NCBI GenBank assembly: GCA_023055425.1
Contig: JALGPY010000002.1
Location: 157,925,345-157,989,344 of the forward strand
Length of the DNA: 64,000 nucleotides
Reading direction: 5' to 3'
Source: Linanthus parryae
Taxonomy: Eukaryota > Streptophyta > Magnoliopsida > Ericales > Polemoniaceae
Below the pieces are notes generated by a model. That model was given only the letters and a program-made list of their open reading frames with translations, searched no databases and was not told the origin of the DNA. A program made the translations under genes and the position numbers. This document shows positions 1 through 12,410 of the stretch, in pieces (position 1 is the stretch's first letter; the number at the start of each line of letters is the position of its first letter).

Positions 1-734
1 AGACAAATTCTGTTTCTAGAAACACGCCGGTCCGAGCAAAAAACACTTTGTTATCGGTTGGATTGTAGAAGTAATAGCCCTTAGTTTCCTTAGGGTATCC
101 CACAAACTTACACTTATCCGATTTCGGCCCGAGTTTATCTGGCTGTAAACGTTTTACATAAACATCGCAGCCCCATATCCACATAAACGACACTGTGGGA
201 AGGCTCCCACTCCACATCTCATGTGGTGTCTTCATGACTGATTTGGATGGAACACGGTTAATGGTGAAAGCTGCACACATTAAAGCATAGCCCCAAAAGG
301 ATAATGGAAGATCTGTTTGACACATCATATATCTCACCATGTCAAACAAGGTTCGATTCCTCCTCTCGGATACGCCATTCCATTGTGGCGTTCCGGGTGG
401 AGTGAGTTGGGATAATATCCCACACTCTCTAAGACAATCATCAAACTCTGGGCTCAAATACTCACCTCCTCGATCTGATCGTAGAGCTTTGATACTTTTT
501 CCAAGTTGCTTCTCTACTTCATTCTTAAATTCCTTGAATTTCTCAAAAGATTCGGATTTAGCCTTCATAAGGTATACAAATCCATATCTGGTGAAATCAT
601 CAAAGAATGTAATGAAGTAGACATAACCACCTCTGGCAGGTGTAGCAAATGGTCCGCACACATCAGTATGTATGAGTGCTAATTGCTCACTAGTCATTTC
701 ACCTTTCTTGCTGAAAGGGGACTTTGTCATCTTT
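1..734 (-). pseudogene. D integrase catalytic core (partial, runs off edge)
   Basis: On the minus strand this encodes the copia integrase core: HTDVCGP near the start, RSDRGGEYL, then TPPGTPQWNGVSERRNRT and the C-terminal GYYFYNP region. It would insert the element cDNA into the genome. The frame seems open from about 734 to the window edge. It is separated from the upstream zinc-binding part by one extra A in an A run near 735, so it is not translatable from the gag start. The same domain occurs in element C around 31000-31600 and is closely similar. Element D carries other disabling changes, so I call it a pseudogene fragment. Confidence 0.82.
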
Positions 735-1256
735 TCCTAATAAACAAGCTTCACATGTCTCATATGATTCAAAATCAAATGAGTCTAGATATCCCTCCTT
801 ATGGAGTCTAGATACACGTTTCTCATTTATATGGCCTAGACGACAATGCCATAGATAAGCAGGATTTAAATCATTCATTTTAATCCTCTTAGTATTTATG
901 TTATAGATTGGATAGCTTAGATCAAGGATATATAATCCATTAAATAATTGCGCACTACAACAGTGAATACTATCAAAATAAATGGAAAAACAATTATTCT
1001 TTATTGAAATAGTAAAACATTTCTTGTCCAAACAAGATACGAAAATAATGTTCTTACTCATAGCAGGAATATAAAAGAAATTATCTAATTCTAATACTAA
1101 TCCAGAAGGCAGAGACAGCCTATACACGCCTATAGCTAATGCAACAACTCTTGCTCCATTCCCAACGTGCAAGTCCACCTCTCCTTTTGCTAATCTTATA
1201 ATTCTACTTAGATCCTGCATATTTCGACAAATATGAGATCCACATCCATTATCCAA
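699..1256 (-). pseudogene. D protease end and integrase zinc-binding domain
   Basis: A 185-codon open stretch covers the end of the retroviral-type aspartic protease and the GAG-pre-integrase zinc-binding domain (LWHCRLGHINEKRV, then CEACLLGK: the His-His-Cys-Cys ligands). The protease catalytic triplet is D-N-G here where element C has D-T-G, so the Thr of the usual DTG motif is changed. The frame ends early because of the A insertion near 735. It is homologous to 31600-32140 in element C. Confidence 0.78.
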
Positions 1257-2158
1257 TACCCAAGATGAAGAAGTAGTTAAATTACCATCTATGACAAAAA
1301 TACCTAGTGGTTTATGGGATCACTATTCCAAGCCTTTTATGCTCCAGATACTTTGGGCAATTCCTCTTCCAGTGTACAGGCTGACTGCAGTAGTGACAAT
1401 CACCCTTGATCACGCCTTTAGCCACGCCACCGGCAGGTTTAAGAGCAGTATCCTTAGGTTTAGCAACTGCCTTGCCTTTACCTTTGGAAGTAGAGGCAAA
1501 CCTTTTAACCTTTCCTTTCTGCGTCATCATTATGGACTTGTCCTTTCCCTTGTTGATGGATTGTTTAGCTGTCCTCAACATATTGAGTAGCTCTGGCAGA
1601 GGCTTGGCGATCTCATTCATGTTTTAGTTCATGATGAACTGTCCATAACTATCCGGCAACGATTGCAGAATGAGATCTGTGGCTAACTCTTGACCAATCG
1701 GGGACCCTAGGCGATCGAGATTCTCAAGATACCCGATCATCCGCAACACATGCGGCTCTATTGGGTTCCCTTCTGGCAAGTGATTCTTGAAAAATGCCCG
1801 AGAAACTTCATACCTTTCAACCCTTACCTACTCTTGAAAGAGCTTCTTCAAGTGTTCGATCATATCGACTGCATTCATGTTCTCATGTTGCTTATGAAGC
1901 TCAGGAGTCATGGTGCAAAGCATAAGGCAGGCCGCATAATTAGCATCGTCAACACGTTTCTGATACGCCTTTCGGGCTGCTGGGGTATTGTTCTCTGGAA
2001 CCCTCTGGAACTTCTTCTTCTAGTGTGTACTGTTTCTTTTCTTGTTTAAGAACAATTCTTAAATTTCTGTACCAGTCCAGAAAGTTGGTTCCAGGAAGCT
2101 TGTCCTTCTCAAGAACAACCCGTAGGGAGTGTGATGAATTCGATGAATTGTTTTCCAT
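1257..2158 (-). pseudogene. D gag (capsid/nucleocapsid) with frameshifts
   Basis: The gag start on the minus strand is best placed at 2158, by analogy with the start of C at 33030 (MANNSS in C, MENNSS here). The N-terminal part contains the GTNFLDWYRNLRIVLKQEKK block typical of this gag family and shifts frame near 1985. The C-terminal part (1312-1620) holds a CCHC zinc knuckle, CHYCSQPVHWKRNC, in which the usual Gly before His is Val. Between them the frame is broken. The intact protein would package element RNA into cytoplasmic particles; this copy cannot. Confidence 0.78.
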
Positions 2159-3717
2159 TGGAATTCTACAAAAATGAGAAATATACAAGATTTTAGTATG
2201 ATTTTACTATACTAAAAAATGGCTAGATTATTAAATATAGCTCCCACTATTTTTCTCGGATTAATAACCCTCCATATTAATGCGAAAAATATCCTTATAT
2301 TTTCTAATGGGCCAAGATCCATATTTCGCCTTTTTCGAGCTTGCTTTGGCAAGTCACCCGGAATTGGTTATTTATGTGAGAACCATTTCAATTACATCAT
2401 ATGTAACTCTTGGTTCAATTGGGCAAATAACCATTATTTATTCATCCCCATGAATAATCCCAATTGTATGCCTCTAGGTTCTTTTAATCTTATTAAATCT
2501 ACCTAGTTGTGTCCAACCTCTTACTTAAACAATTGCACATTGTTACGTGTCGTCGTATATAATCACGATAAACCATGTTGCCATGCTTTGGCACGCACAA
2601 ACATGGGATATAGTGATCATGATGAGTGTTTAAATAACGGGAAGGCATAAACACAATATTTTGATTGAGGGATTTGCCTTTAAATTTTAATTTGCTTTGT
2701 TGATCTATATCAACATGATCTATATGTTTGAGTTTTGGGCAAAACTCCAAATCATAGATCCGGTGCATCAACCATACACCAATCACAAAATAATAAGACA
2801 ATAAAATAAACAACCACAACAAAATAAACGTGATGTGGATATGGCCTTTCTTGACTAAGATATTCCCAAGACAATGAGAATATCTATGAACCCTAAAATA
2901 GATCACATCGCCATGCGCCTCCATCTTTTGGTCCATCCTTCATAGTTTTGTGGAATGCTCCATGCTCCATCTCCATGGCTCCAATGCTTTTGAGCTTCAA
3001 TCTTGGCTAACAATCTAATTTATCTAGCTATTCCTATACTAAATAAAATAAATCTCACAAGTTGAGAAAAAGACGACTCGCAGGCCGTAAACTTTAATTA
3101 ATTATTACATTAATTGATCAGCTCGCATGCCGTAAAACAAACCACAAAATAAACATTCACACTCAAACCACAACCTAGGGCCATATCCAACCACCATGTG
3201 AATAGCACATAAACAGTTAAAACAAATTTTTAACGCGCTTGTTCAATTTTTAGTTGTTTTGAAAGAAGAAGGGTTAAAAACAATCCAAAAAGACTTCCCA
3301 AAGCCCTATTGGATCACATACGACCCTAGGGCCCGGCCATGCCCAAGCCGCCGGTCACCCCGGTCGCGCCCAGGCCTTAGGCCGTTCGTGGCTTGGACGA
3401 CAAGGCATAGGGGCGGTCCCCTAAGGGGGTCCGAACCCTTATGGGAGTTGTTTCCAAAAACAACTCCTTCCATGTTTCCCAATCCAAGTTGTTTCCATGT
3501 TGAAAAACCCTTTTTCCAAACATGTACCCAAAACCTAATCTTCAATCCAAAAAACTCACTAATTTGTTGAATCCAATGCACAATTAGATCTTGTTAGATT
3601 GAATCTCCATTCAATTGCATCTATTATGCTTAATTTGTCGTTTTACGCGATAAACATGAATTTTAAAGTGTTAAAACAACAAAATCGTAACACATAAACT
3701 ACGTTATGCTCTACGAC
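2159..3717 (-). other. D untranslated leader between primer-binding site and gag
   Basis: About 1.55 kb without a supported coding sequence. It aligns by eye with the leader of element C (33031-34698) in many blocks, for example the repeated phrases around 2226-2260 and 33115-33150, and the GC-rich stretch near 3330-3430. Long leaders are usual in this lineage. The ORFs here are chance ones. Confidence 0.7.
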
Positions 3718-3735
3718 CCGTGGCTCTGATACCAC
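3718..3735 (-). other. D primer-binding site
   Basis: Read on the minus strand this is GTGGTATCAGAGCCACGG, directly after the LTR end. TGGTATCAGAGC is the usual complement of plant initiator tRNA-Met in copia elements. Confidence 0.85.
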
Positions 3736-5142
3736 TGTAGGGTTTTGATCATGGAATCGCAGCGGAAGAATATAATTATTCCATTCAAATCCCTCCAAGG
3801 ATCACAAGTCAAGAACACATAACGATAGTAAATGATTAATATGTGTTTACCTTTGGGTTCTCCTTTGATGACTTCAAACGCGAATAATGTCACGTTCTCT
3901 ACGGTTGATCCACGCCTAGGATAGAGAATTGGACCTTCACAACCTTCTTTTGCTAGCTAGAACGGAGGAAGGAGACGAAGAAATCAAGCAACAAAATCCA
4001 CAAAGGAGGATTCGGCCTCCTTGTGTGGCCGACGGCTTTAGGGCGGCGGGTAAGGGGGTTCGGCCTTCTTACTTGCTTGCTCTCAACTCTTTTCTCTCAT
4101 CTCAATATGTGTTATGAATAACATGTATGGAGAGGGAAGGAAGGAGTTCTTTTATATAGTCCAACTACTCCTAGTTGTTTCCATAAAGGGCCCAATACTA
4201 ATCATATCCATATATGGACTAGTATTATTTGCTAATTAGTCCTACTAAATTAGCAACTTGTTGCAATATGATCCTTTTAATTAATATCTATTAATTAAGT
4301 CTCTTTTCCAATTATATCCATATGGCGTGTGACCCCATAGGTTTCTACTTAATTGGTAGTAACTATTTACAAACATGAAGCGGTGTCTAGCAACACATCC
4401 ATGCCACCCAATTAATAGAAATAGTCATCTTGACGAAACCTTGTGATCTTATTATCGCATCCCTTTGTATCAATATCCGGATTGGACACAAGACATACAA
4501 GTCAGACTCGTATATCCAATCCATGTTTCTCGATCTTGGGAATAGCCATATCCATGCATATGACATCAACAATCCCATATTGATTCATATGAGTCTGGCC
4601 AGACTTTCCATAGGCGCCATCCCCCGAGTGGCCTCGGATATTTGCTCCCGTTATGTGGGAGGGACAAATCCTATCTACATCACTAACCATCTCTAAGCTT
4701 GCTTCCTATTGTGCCCAACATGCGCTTTTATAACTACCCAGTTTCGGAGTAGCGTTTGACGTTGTCAAAGCACAATATTCCACAACTAGAGGATCTACTG
4801 ACTTCAAGTCTAAGGATGATAAATCCTATCACCGCGAGAAGCGCTTGTGACTTTACATAACTTGTATGTAGCCTTCTCGGATTTGGGTCAATCCAGTATG
4901 TCATTACCCCTAATACATACCCATGTGTTGGATCGTGATATCTCCATATCAATCCAACCCCATACTAGTCTATAGATGATCGTCCTATAAATCATTATAT
5001 TTGACTAGGGATATTTAAGATAAACAACACGATTTATAAATCTAAGGACTTCATTATATTAAATATCTCCATAAATAGTACAATGATTATTCTAGCCAAT
5101 TCATACTAAAATAAGATTGCCTCTAAGACATCTATTCCAACA
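3736..5142 (-). repeat. D 5' LTR
   Basis: A 1407 bp LTR with TG...CA ends. It is homologous to the 1.43 kb LTRs of C and shares their end sequences and overall order. A TATA-like CTATATAAAAG lies on the minus strand near 4148-4160, matching CTATATAAAGG in C. It would drive the element promoter. The overlapping short ORFs are not coding. Confidence 0.88.
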
Positions 5143-6594
5143 GTCACACAACCTTTAATGTTTAACACCTTGCTCGGTTATTTATATCCTTAGCGGAGGA
5201 CACTCTCGTGGGTCTGGAGAACTTCTGGTAGGTTTTCCAATTATGAAGGGTGGGGGTGTTACAAACATGGTCTTTCAAATATGCAGTCACTATCAAAAGG
5301 ATCACCATGATCGGGATGATTGTATCATCAATATAAACGTTCTTAGAGCAGGGAATGAAATTTTTTTCAGAAGAAGTACTGGCTTGCATACGCAAGATGC
5401 AGACATAACCCATTGGGTTATTGGGAGACACAAAAAAGCTTCTATCCCTCTTCAAGCGAAGCTTCTACGTAATGTGCATGGACTTAATTTGCACTGCATC
5501 ATAATATGTGTGTGTTAATGTTAATACTAATTGTGTTAGCGTCTTATGTTTGCTTTGGGGTAGGAGAATTTCGACCTTTCAAGATGGGCCTATTTTTGGA
5601 AGATTTAAGGAAGAACTCTTGGTTGATCTTTCTGCAATATTACTAAAGTCTCTCGTGCGTCGTTAGTAATCTCATGGAGTTGTATAGAATACAGTGATTG
5701 GCTGTCATCTTACATAGTCCTATCATATTTCACTTGTACGTCCTTGTTAATGTTTCTGGTAAGTTTTTATCCCATGGTGTCAATTGAGGATTTGGCTTTC
5801 TGGGGTATCCTAAACCTTTATGGTAATAAATGTTGATGTTTCTTACAGAAAAATATTGACTCTGACGTCATGATTTTCCTGAAATGATAAACCGCACTTT
5901 CACATGGTGTATGAATTTTATGAATTTTGTTTTAGAATATGACTACCTTGGGATAATGTCAACCCAGATGCTTTCACTCAATTAAAAGTTAGTCACCCCA
6001 TTTAGGAACTATGCTTTAATGTCCTTAGTTCATGAAATGTAGGAAATTGTGTGCCAAAATAAAACTGTGGGGATTTAAGAGTTCAAAATGTCAAATTACA
6101 TGGTAGTTTACCCTAAAAAATCCTAAGTTAATAGACAAGGATGCTATAGATCTCAAAAGAAATTCATCAACTAAGGTTTAGAATAAACGTTCGATATCAT
6201 TACATTTCGCTAATGCGTAAAGGTAACAGTGGTCTTCAATATTGTTGCTGCTAAAGTAACATCCCAAAAATTTCAAGGCTAGCCAGAATACGAATTTGAA
6301 AAGTGACATATGACCGAGATGATGAGCCCCATTGAGAATGTAGTTGGATACCGATTCATGGTTAATGTGACCAAATGTTAACAAACATTAAAAACATCAT
6401 TTCGTGAAGTTCATTACAACCAAAATGTTCGACAAAAGTAAAATAATTTTATATGCTAAGTGATATAACTTAAAGGCCAACTCGTCTCGATTCGCGTTCC
6501 CATTCCAAACAAAGTAAATCTATTGTGATTTTAAATCAAAAAGAAGAAAAAGCCCAAAGCCAAGCCCTATGCCTGAATTTTGGCGTCTGACTCC
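5143..6594. other. Intergenic DNA; possible end of an older LTR at 5143-5262
   Basis: No supported gene. At 5243-5262 the plus strand ends in GGGGGTGTTACA, so the minus strand would begin TGTAACACCCCC, a start common in chromovirus-type gypsy LTRs. A TATA-like GGATATAAATAACC follows on the minus strand near 5178-5192. Element D would then have inserted about 120 bp into that LTR. The remainder is AT-rich unique-looking sequence. Confidence 0.3.
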
Positions 6595-6924
6595 TAGAAG
6601 GATCCTTCTAGCCAGAGAAAGCCAATTGCTTCTAATGCAGACAAAGGGAAAGCTCCTATGGTGATCTCAGGGAAGGGGAAGAAGAAAAGCAGCTCCTTTG
6701 AAGCAGCTTTGAACAATTTTCTTGAGGATAAAGCTAAGGATGAAGAGAAAATGAAGAAAGTCTTTGAGGAGGAGAAAAAGATGATGGAGGTCATGGCAGA
6801 GGCATATAAAGCAAAAGCTTCGGGCTTCATCATGGGGGATGGCAAGAAGGTAGACCCAAATGAGGAGGCTCTTTTCAAGTTCCTCGAAGAGAAATCAGTC
6901 CCAAAGAAAATGAGCTCGCCTTAA
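6595..6924 (+). CDS. Small lysine/glutamate-rich hypothetical ORF
   Basis: The frame is open from 6595 to the TAA at 6922-6924, with the first ATG at 6658 giving 88 residues. The product is highly charged (KGKKKSSS; EDKAKDEEKMKKVFEEEKK) and probably forms a helix or short coiled coil. The upstream in-frame residues up to the stop before 6595 are of similar composition, so the real reading frame may start earlier as an exon. It faintly resembles the charged C-terminal part of plant NAM-associated or transposon proteins, but I do not recognise it. It may be a fragment of a decayed element. No splice sites or promoter were identified. Confidence 0.25.
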
Positions 6925-7984
6925 GTTTCATATTTCTTTTTATGTCTATTTCTTTCTGTTTCCGAACTTTGTTGGTTTTCTTTTAGAACTTGTTTGCTTG
7001 TTGTTATGAGTTGGTTGGTTTAGCTAGGTCGGTTCTTTGTGCTCGTAGTGCTTTGATGTACTTCTTCATGAACTCCTGCTTTAATATGATGTTCTCGAAG
7101 TTTGGCTAAAAAAAGAGCATAAGCAGGCATCACAGTTTGATAATCATGAATTAAAACTGATAAGAACATAATGTAATATATAAAGCGACAATCAATTACA
7201 AATATTATTTTAAAATAATTAATATAAAATAACGCAAAAATACTTAAGACAATAATCCCCAAGTACATGCTTAAAAAAGCATGAGATTTAAAATAAAATT
7301 TCACGGGTACCATTTTTTGTGGATTTTAAATAATTTTACAGCAGTGTCTTCTGGATCAAATCTATGATTTTCATATGGTTTATAGCAAGGATTTCAAATA
7401 GATTCACATGGTGTGATCATCTGGTTCCTGGCAGGATTTCAAACAATTTTTCACGGTGTATTCTGTTTCAAATCCATGATTTCTATTGGGTCATAGCTTG
7501 GATATCCATTTAGTCATAAACATATTTCAAACGTAATCAACAACCATATTTAGAACGATTCACATGACTGAATCCGAAAAAATTATAACAAGAGTTCTCA
7601 AATAGTTTACAAAATATACCAAATCGATTGGGGAGTACAAATCACTCTTCTCACTCTTTTTCTAATTAAAAATATTTATCATTTTAAGCATTGCACAAAC
7701 AAAGACAGTTTCACAAGTAATGGTTGCACATATGTACTTACTCTCGTTCTTTTCTAAATATCAACATTGATATCACTTAAAACATCACACATATAAGCAC
7801 ATTTAGATAGATAAGAGTCACACATATGTACTTACTCTCATTCTTTTCCAAATAAAAAAAATAACTCATCTATAACATCACGCGCTAATAATTCTCGTAA
7901 GAAGTTATATGCGAAAAAGTCTATACTTACTTATGTTATATTTTTGAGTAAAAGTATGATAAAAATGCATAAGTGTGCTATAAC
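6925..7984. other. AT-rich spacer before element E
   Basis: No gene seen. It contains an imperfect tandem repeat of about 94 bp period (7727 and 7821) with the shared phrase CACATATGTACTTACTCTC. The last five bases (7980-7984, ATAAC) are the left target duplication of element E. Confidence 0.5.
7727..7855. repeat. Two-copy tandem repeat, period about 94 bp
   Basis: The phrase CACATATGTACTTACTCTC followed by a TTCTTTTC-type tail occurs at about 7727 and again at 7821. The middle parts are diverged. Confidence 0.5.
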
Positions 7985-9655
7985 TGATAATTCTGTATTG
8001 GAGTTATAATTCATACACATTTTACTATCGTTTTGCGTTTTTTCTGAGTAAATATTGTGAGATATACACAATGAACATGAAGAAATGGTGAAATTGAGTT
8101 TTTGACGCAAAATTAATAATCCGGGCGTTTCTCGCATTATTTTACGCTATTTTGTCACATTTGATCGCACGGGTTTGTTTTGTGTTATTTTGACAGGAAA
8201 CTTAGCTTGGAGATCAAGTGGAGAGGAGAATACGAGCTTCGGAAACATTGCAAGACTCAAGATCATGCTTGGAGTTGAAGACGAGAGAGGAAAGAACAAG
8301 AAGAATGAAGAAAACGAGCTAGACATATTCAGCCACTCGTACGAGTGCAGTGTGCAATCCTACGAGTGCAGAAAGATAGCCAAAATCCAAGTTTTGAAGA
8401 AATGCAATCGTATGAAACCTCTCATACACTCGTACGAGTGGGATCAGTGCACTCGTACGACTGGGATTGCACTCGTACGATTGGGCTGGTACAAGTGACG
8501 CGATTTTGGGCTTTTAATGCAATTTTTGTTATCAAGGGGAATGTGTCATAAACATATAAGAACGATCAAATATCATATTTTGGGGAGATGGACTCACGAA
8601 AGGAGAAGAACGGAGGACCACGACGAGGGAGATCAAGGCCAAGATCACCATTGAAGGCTAGTTTTTTTTTTTTTTTTTTTTTTTTTTCAAATCATGTATG
8701 GAGAAACTTGTACGCTTTGTTTGGTCGACTCTTATTAGCTAAACTATTTTCTAGGCATCTCTATGAGAGCCTAGGGTTACGTAGAGGATTGTTCGTTACA
8801 GATTTTAGACTTTGTTTCATGCTTATGGATGTGATTCATTGAAGGGATTGTTATTTTCTTGATATTGGTAATGAACTTAGGCAATTGACACGTCTAGGTC
8901 AGAATTTGACTATCAATGAAACTAGGGTTTACTCTTGAATCATGTTCTTGCTTAATGATAATCTTTGTCTAGGTTACTGTTCTCGTTCTACGCGTAATAT
9001 TTAGTATGAATGGAGTAGCTACCCTGACGTACTCGCTAATTAGATGAGTGCACGACAGTGACTTAGACTAATTGTGATGAGAACTTGAACACAATCCCGA
9101 ATCACCGAGACCGAAAAGGAGAAATATTAGGATTGACCTTAGTGGGTAGATTCAGTAGGTTATTTCGACTGTTTCAGGCAGCATTGGACCGACATGACCC
9201 GTTCACGTGCACATAATTAGCCTACTAGAACGGACCGGTAGACTCATGAGACCGATAGGAGATTGTAGTCAACCAAGACGTAAATTGACACGAGACCGAC
9301 ATGAGATTGTCATCGCTATTACCCGGCGTAACTTAGAATAGAGTTAACGTGTTACTTAGCTATCCGGAATTCGTATTCAGTCCATAGGTGATCTAGAGAT
9401 TTCCAAGTTTCTCCATCGTTTCTTCTTAAATATAAAAATATAAAACTATTAGTTAGTTGTTATTTTAATTCAGTCGATTTTTTGGGGGCGACAAATTATT
9501 TAATCTAAATTCTTACTCCTGTTACCGTCCTCTATATTAAATAACTAATTAAATAATATCGAGTTTGTCCTCATGGGATCGATAACTCGGAGTTGAAATA
9601 CCACCCCTATATTACTTGACTGTGCACTTGCGTATACACGTAAGAGATCGTGTCA
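7985..9655 (+). repeat. E 5' LTR
   Basis: A 1671 bp LTR starting TGATAATTCTG and ending CGTGTCA. It carries a cluster of ACTCGTACGAGT-type palindromes at about 8335-8490 and a T run at 8661-8687 that is not matched in the 3' copy. It aligns by eye with 12421-14299, with many scattered differences, so the insertion is not recent. Confidence 0.83.
8335..8490. promoter_or_regulatory. Cluster of CGTACG palindromes in the E 5' LTR
   Basis: About five copies of ACTCGTACGAGT or one-sided variants (CCTACGAGTG, ACTCGTACGACT, ACTCGTACGATT) lie in 150 bp. The full 12-mer is a perfect palindrome. The same array occurs in the 3' LTR. A protein-binding enhancer role is inferred from the clustering only. 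Confidence 0.5.
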
Positions 9656-9677
9656 AGTTTTTGGCGCTTGCCGGGGA
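9656..9677 (+). other. E primer-binding site
   Basis: TTTTTGGCGCTTGCCGGGGA follows the LTR end at once. It lacks two bases relative to the TGGCGCCGTTGCCGGGGA type known from Athila-like elements, so priming efficiency is uncertain. Confidence 0.65.
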
Positions 9678-9861
9678 CAGCGATAGATTATTTAGTTAGG
9701 AGTTAGTTTATAGTTATTTTATTGTAGTTTTAGTTTAAGCTTTTTTATTCTATATCTCTGTGCTTCACGGGTGTCTTGTGAGTCTGTTTTTCAGGAACGC
9801 ATGAAGCCAGAGCTATTCCAAGCATGTGGAGCGAAAACTACTATTCTGGCCCCCCAAGTGT

Positions 9862-10830
9862 TTCTAATCCAGGGGTTACCGTGAAGAAGAGGACGCATGC
9901 ATAATTTGGTTCTATCGATGCGGTACTTATCGTGACAACCAAGACTCATGCAGAGTTCATCCACCCCAGCTCCATCAGCAGCCACAAGAGGATTCAGGGA
10001 CAACTATGGAGCATTTGTGGGAGAGTGTAAATTTAAACACGAAGCTAGTAGAGGAATTCGAGCTCTCAGTGGCAACGTTATCATATAAACAAGAGACACA
10101 AGAGGAGGCCATGACACACATTGAAACTCAAGCTGAGCTTCAATCACCACCACCACCACTACCACAAGAAAATGCATCGCAAGCTACGGAAGTGGAAGAA
10201 GAGATACCTGAGCCGAGCAAAGAATGCAGTGTCCATGAACTAATGATGGGCTCTACCGTTTATAAGGACTCGGACTCTAATTCCGACTGTGGTGGACCGG
10301 TGTTCCCAAGATAGGAGGACCTACCGTATTGCAAGCCAAAATCGCCCGCGCCCCCACTTCCTTGGCATGAATGGGAAGAAACCGACATTTGGAGCTTCTG
10401 GAGTGTTGATGAAGAAACAGTTTCCAGTCCTATTAAGGTAAAATCCCCAACTCTGATTTATGAAGAATTCTCCATATGTCATATTAATCAAGTCTGCAAT
10501 GAGTTGGAAAGACTTGTGTATGGAAATTCTTATGGGGAAGAATGCAATGGACCACTTTCAATTTCTTGTCCGGTTGGCCACATTAAGTGTGGGGGTGTGG
10601 ATTAATTGCATGCGTCGTATGAAGAGCATCTAGCACCAAGGAGGTACTATTGGGATGGATTTATGGAGAAAGATGCATGTGAGCCAAGTGGTACTTTGTG
10701 GAAGTTAATTAAAAAGATAAACTGTAGAATGAAAGGAGTTAGCTTCCACAACTCTCCACCATCGTCACAGCACATGGGTGCGCTTGAAAGGAGAATCATA
10801 GAAAAGATATGGTGGAAGAAGAACAAGTGA
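9862..10830 (+). pseudogene. E internal ORF, one frame with two internal stops
   Basis: One frame stays open from just after a TAA near 9859 to 10828, broken only by TAG at 10312-10314 and TAA at 10603-10605. The first section has Cys-containing text (CGTYRDNQDSC), then Gln/Pro-rich sequence (HQQPQ, PPPPLP) and an acidic region. The second has a Trp-rich stretch (WHEWEETDIWSFW) and ends near HIKCGGVD. The third is basic (RRIIEKIWWKKNK). I recognise no enzyme domain; by position it replaces gag. Persistence of one frame over about 970 bases suggests it encoded a protein until fairly recently. It could be a diverged gag or a lineage-specific accessory protein. Confidence 0.5.
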
Positions 10831-11137
10831 AGGGATAAAGCAGTCTCCACTTTCTTTTTCGGTTGATATAACCGGGTCGGGCCGTAAACCTTAAATTACA
10901 ATCGCTGCTTGGGAGACAACCCAATGTAGATTAGGATGCTATTTATTTTTGTTGGTGATTTTGAGTTCTCCATATCTGATTTTGAGGGGTGGGAGAGAGT
11001 TTCTTTATACATTCAATAAGTGTGCAGAGACACAGGTACACAAGATTGCCGAAAACTATCAACGGTCCACAAGACCCCTTCTTGTTGCAGTGTCGTAAAC
11101 ACGGTGCCCATGTAGGTCCGGACACCCATGTATATCT

Positions 11138-11184
<47 letters not shown>

Positions 11185-12410
11185 CTTCTATGTTTCGAGC
11201 GATAATTGAGTAGATCCACCGCCTACACATTTAAACGAGGAAACCTCCTAGTTGAGTTGTGGTTAATCGAGTTGGCCAAAATCATATAGTCTAGGAAAAT
11301 ATGAGAAAAGGAAAAAAAATAGAAAAACATAAAATCCATAAAACTTAATTTTTTTTAGGTACGGGCAATTGATGAAGCTTGAAACCTGAGAGAGTTCAGT
11401 GAGAGTGTCTCAATGAATATGAAGCATCGTAGTGGGAAAAACCTTAATTTTTAGTATCCTGCGTACCTGTTTCGCAAAAGGAAGTCACGGGTATTCCGAG
11501 AAAATTGGAAAGTAGACTAGGGCATACCCTTAGTTCCTATAGTGTGCTAGGAGGATTTGGTCTTTGGGGTAGTCGAATAGTTTGTTTTCAGTGGAAACTT
11601 GTGGCCTCTTGAAATCTCAGGTGGACCTTCGAGTAGAGTTGGTTCCATGTGGTACACTTCTCTAGCCTAAGTGAAGTTAGGGAGTGTACACCACCATCCC
11701 TTAGGGGTTTCAAGAGCTAACCAAAAAAGCACATAATTAGTTGATCTAAATGCATGACTGAAATAAAAAGAAGAGAGTGAAAAACAAAATAAATCAAAAT
11801 TTCTCTTGGACTAGATACGGTGAACATCCTAATGTGTCCCCGTTCGCGCGGGTAATTTGGATTTAAAACAATTAGAGCATCTAAGGAAAATTAAATTCAA
11901 GCCGTATTACACGGAGTTGTGTCTCCCTTAACATGGAAAATTTTCATTCAATGCAATAACGACTAAGAGGGTTTGAAAACCTCAAATGACTTGGCGAAGA
12001 AAGACTACTGTAAGATTGAGGATGCCTAGGCCCTCTGAGCTAAAAAACGTGCGCGGATCTTGGTTGAATGACGGATGTTTGGGGAGCCTTAGTGAGCTTG
12101 TGCGTAGGGTCATTGTATTTTCAATTTCATGCTACAGTTGCGTGAATGGCAAAAGAGATTTGTGAGAACTTAATGATTATGATTAGTGATACCAAGATTG
12201 TGCATCTCATATGAAAAAGAAATAAAATTTGCGTTGTTTAATTCTTGAACTGTTTATAATTGAGTTGCATTGTATAGTTCATGTGGATTTGCATAGTCGT
12301 GTGTGTTTTGTTTGTGTCACATGGCTAGTGACGTTGTATGCAATTCGGTGGATTGAGAATCGCAGTGCGAGTATGGTCTTTATTTTGCTCGAGACGCGCA
12401 CAAAGGTATT
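10831..12410 (+). other. E non-coding interior
   Basis: No coding sequence supported. It holds the gypsy-type phrase CTTGGGAGACAACCC near 10909 and a (CT)n tract at 11141-11182. Such long non-coding interiors are typical of LARD elements. Confidence 0.6.
11141..11182. repeat. (CT)n microsatellite
   Basis: A 42-base pure CT dinucleotide run inside element E. Confidence 0.95.

Larger units (their letters stand above)
1..5142 (-). mobile_element. Angela-type Ty1/copia retrotransposon D, cut by the left window edge
   Basis: The visible parts, read on the minus strand from right to left, are a 5' LTR (3736-5142), a tRNA-Met type primer-binding site, a long untranslated leader, gag, protease and the first part of integrase. 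The rest of pol and the 3' LTR lie outside the window. The LTR starts TGTTGGAATAGATG and ends CCCTACA on the minus strand. Gene order (gag, protease, integrase before RT) is that of copia. Protein motifs and LTR ends match elements B and C, and in my judgement the BARE/Angela lineage. Several frameshifts and stops make it non-functional. The right flank is GTCAC (5143-5147), the expected target duplication; its partner is not visible. Confidence 0.9.

Noticed and set aside
3259..3581. GC-rich overlapping ORFs
   Set aside because: They lie in the untranslated leader of element D, and the C leader has a similar GC block without a conserved frame.
8335..8490. CRISPR-like look of spaced palindromes
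   Set aside because: Spacing is irregular, repeats are short and degenerate, and the context is a plant LTR.
8175..8498. 107-codon ORF in the E 5' LTR
   Set aside because: It lies wholly within an LTR, spans the palindrome cluster, and the frame is not kept in the 3' LTR.
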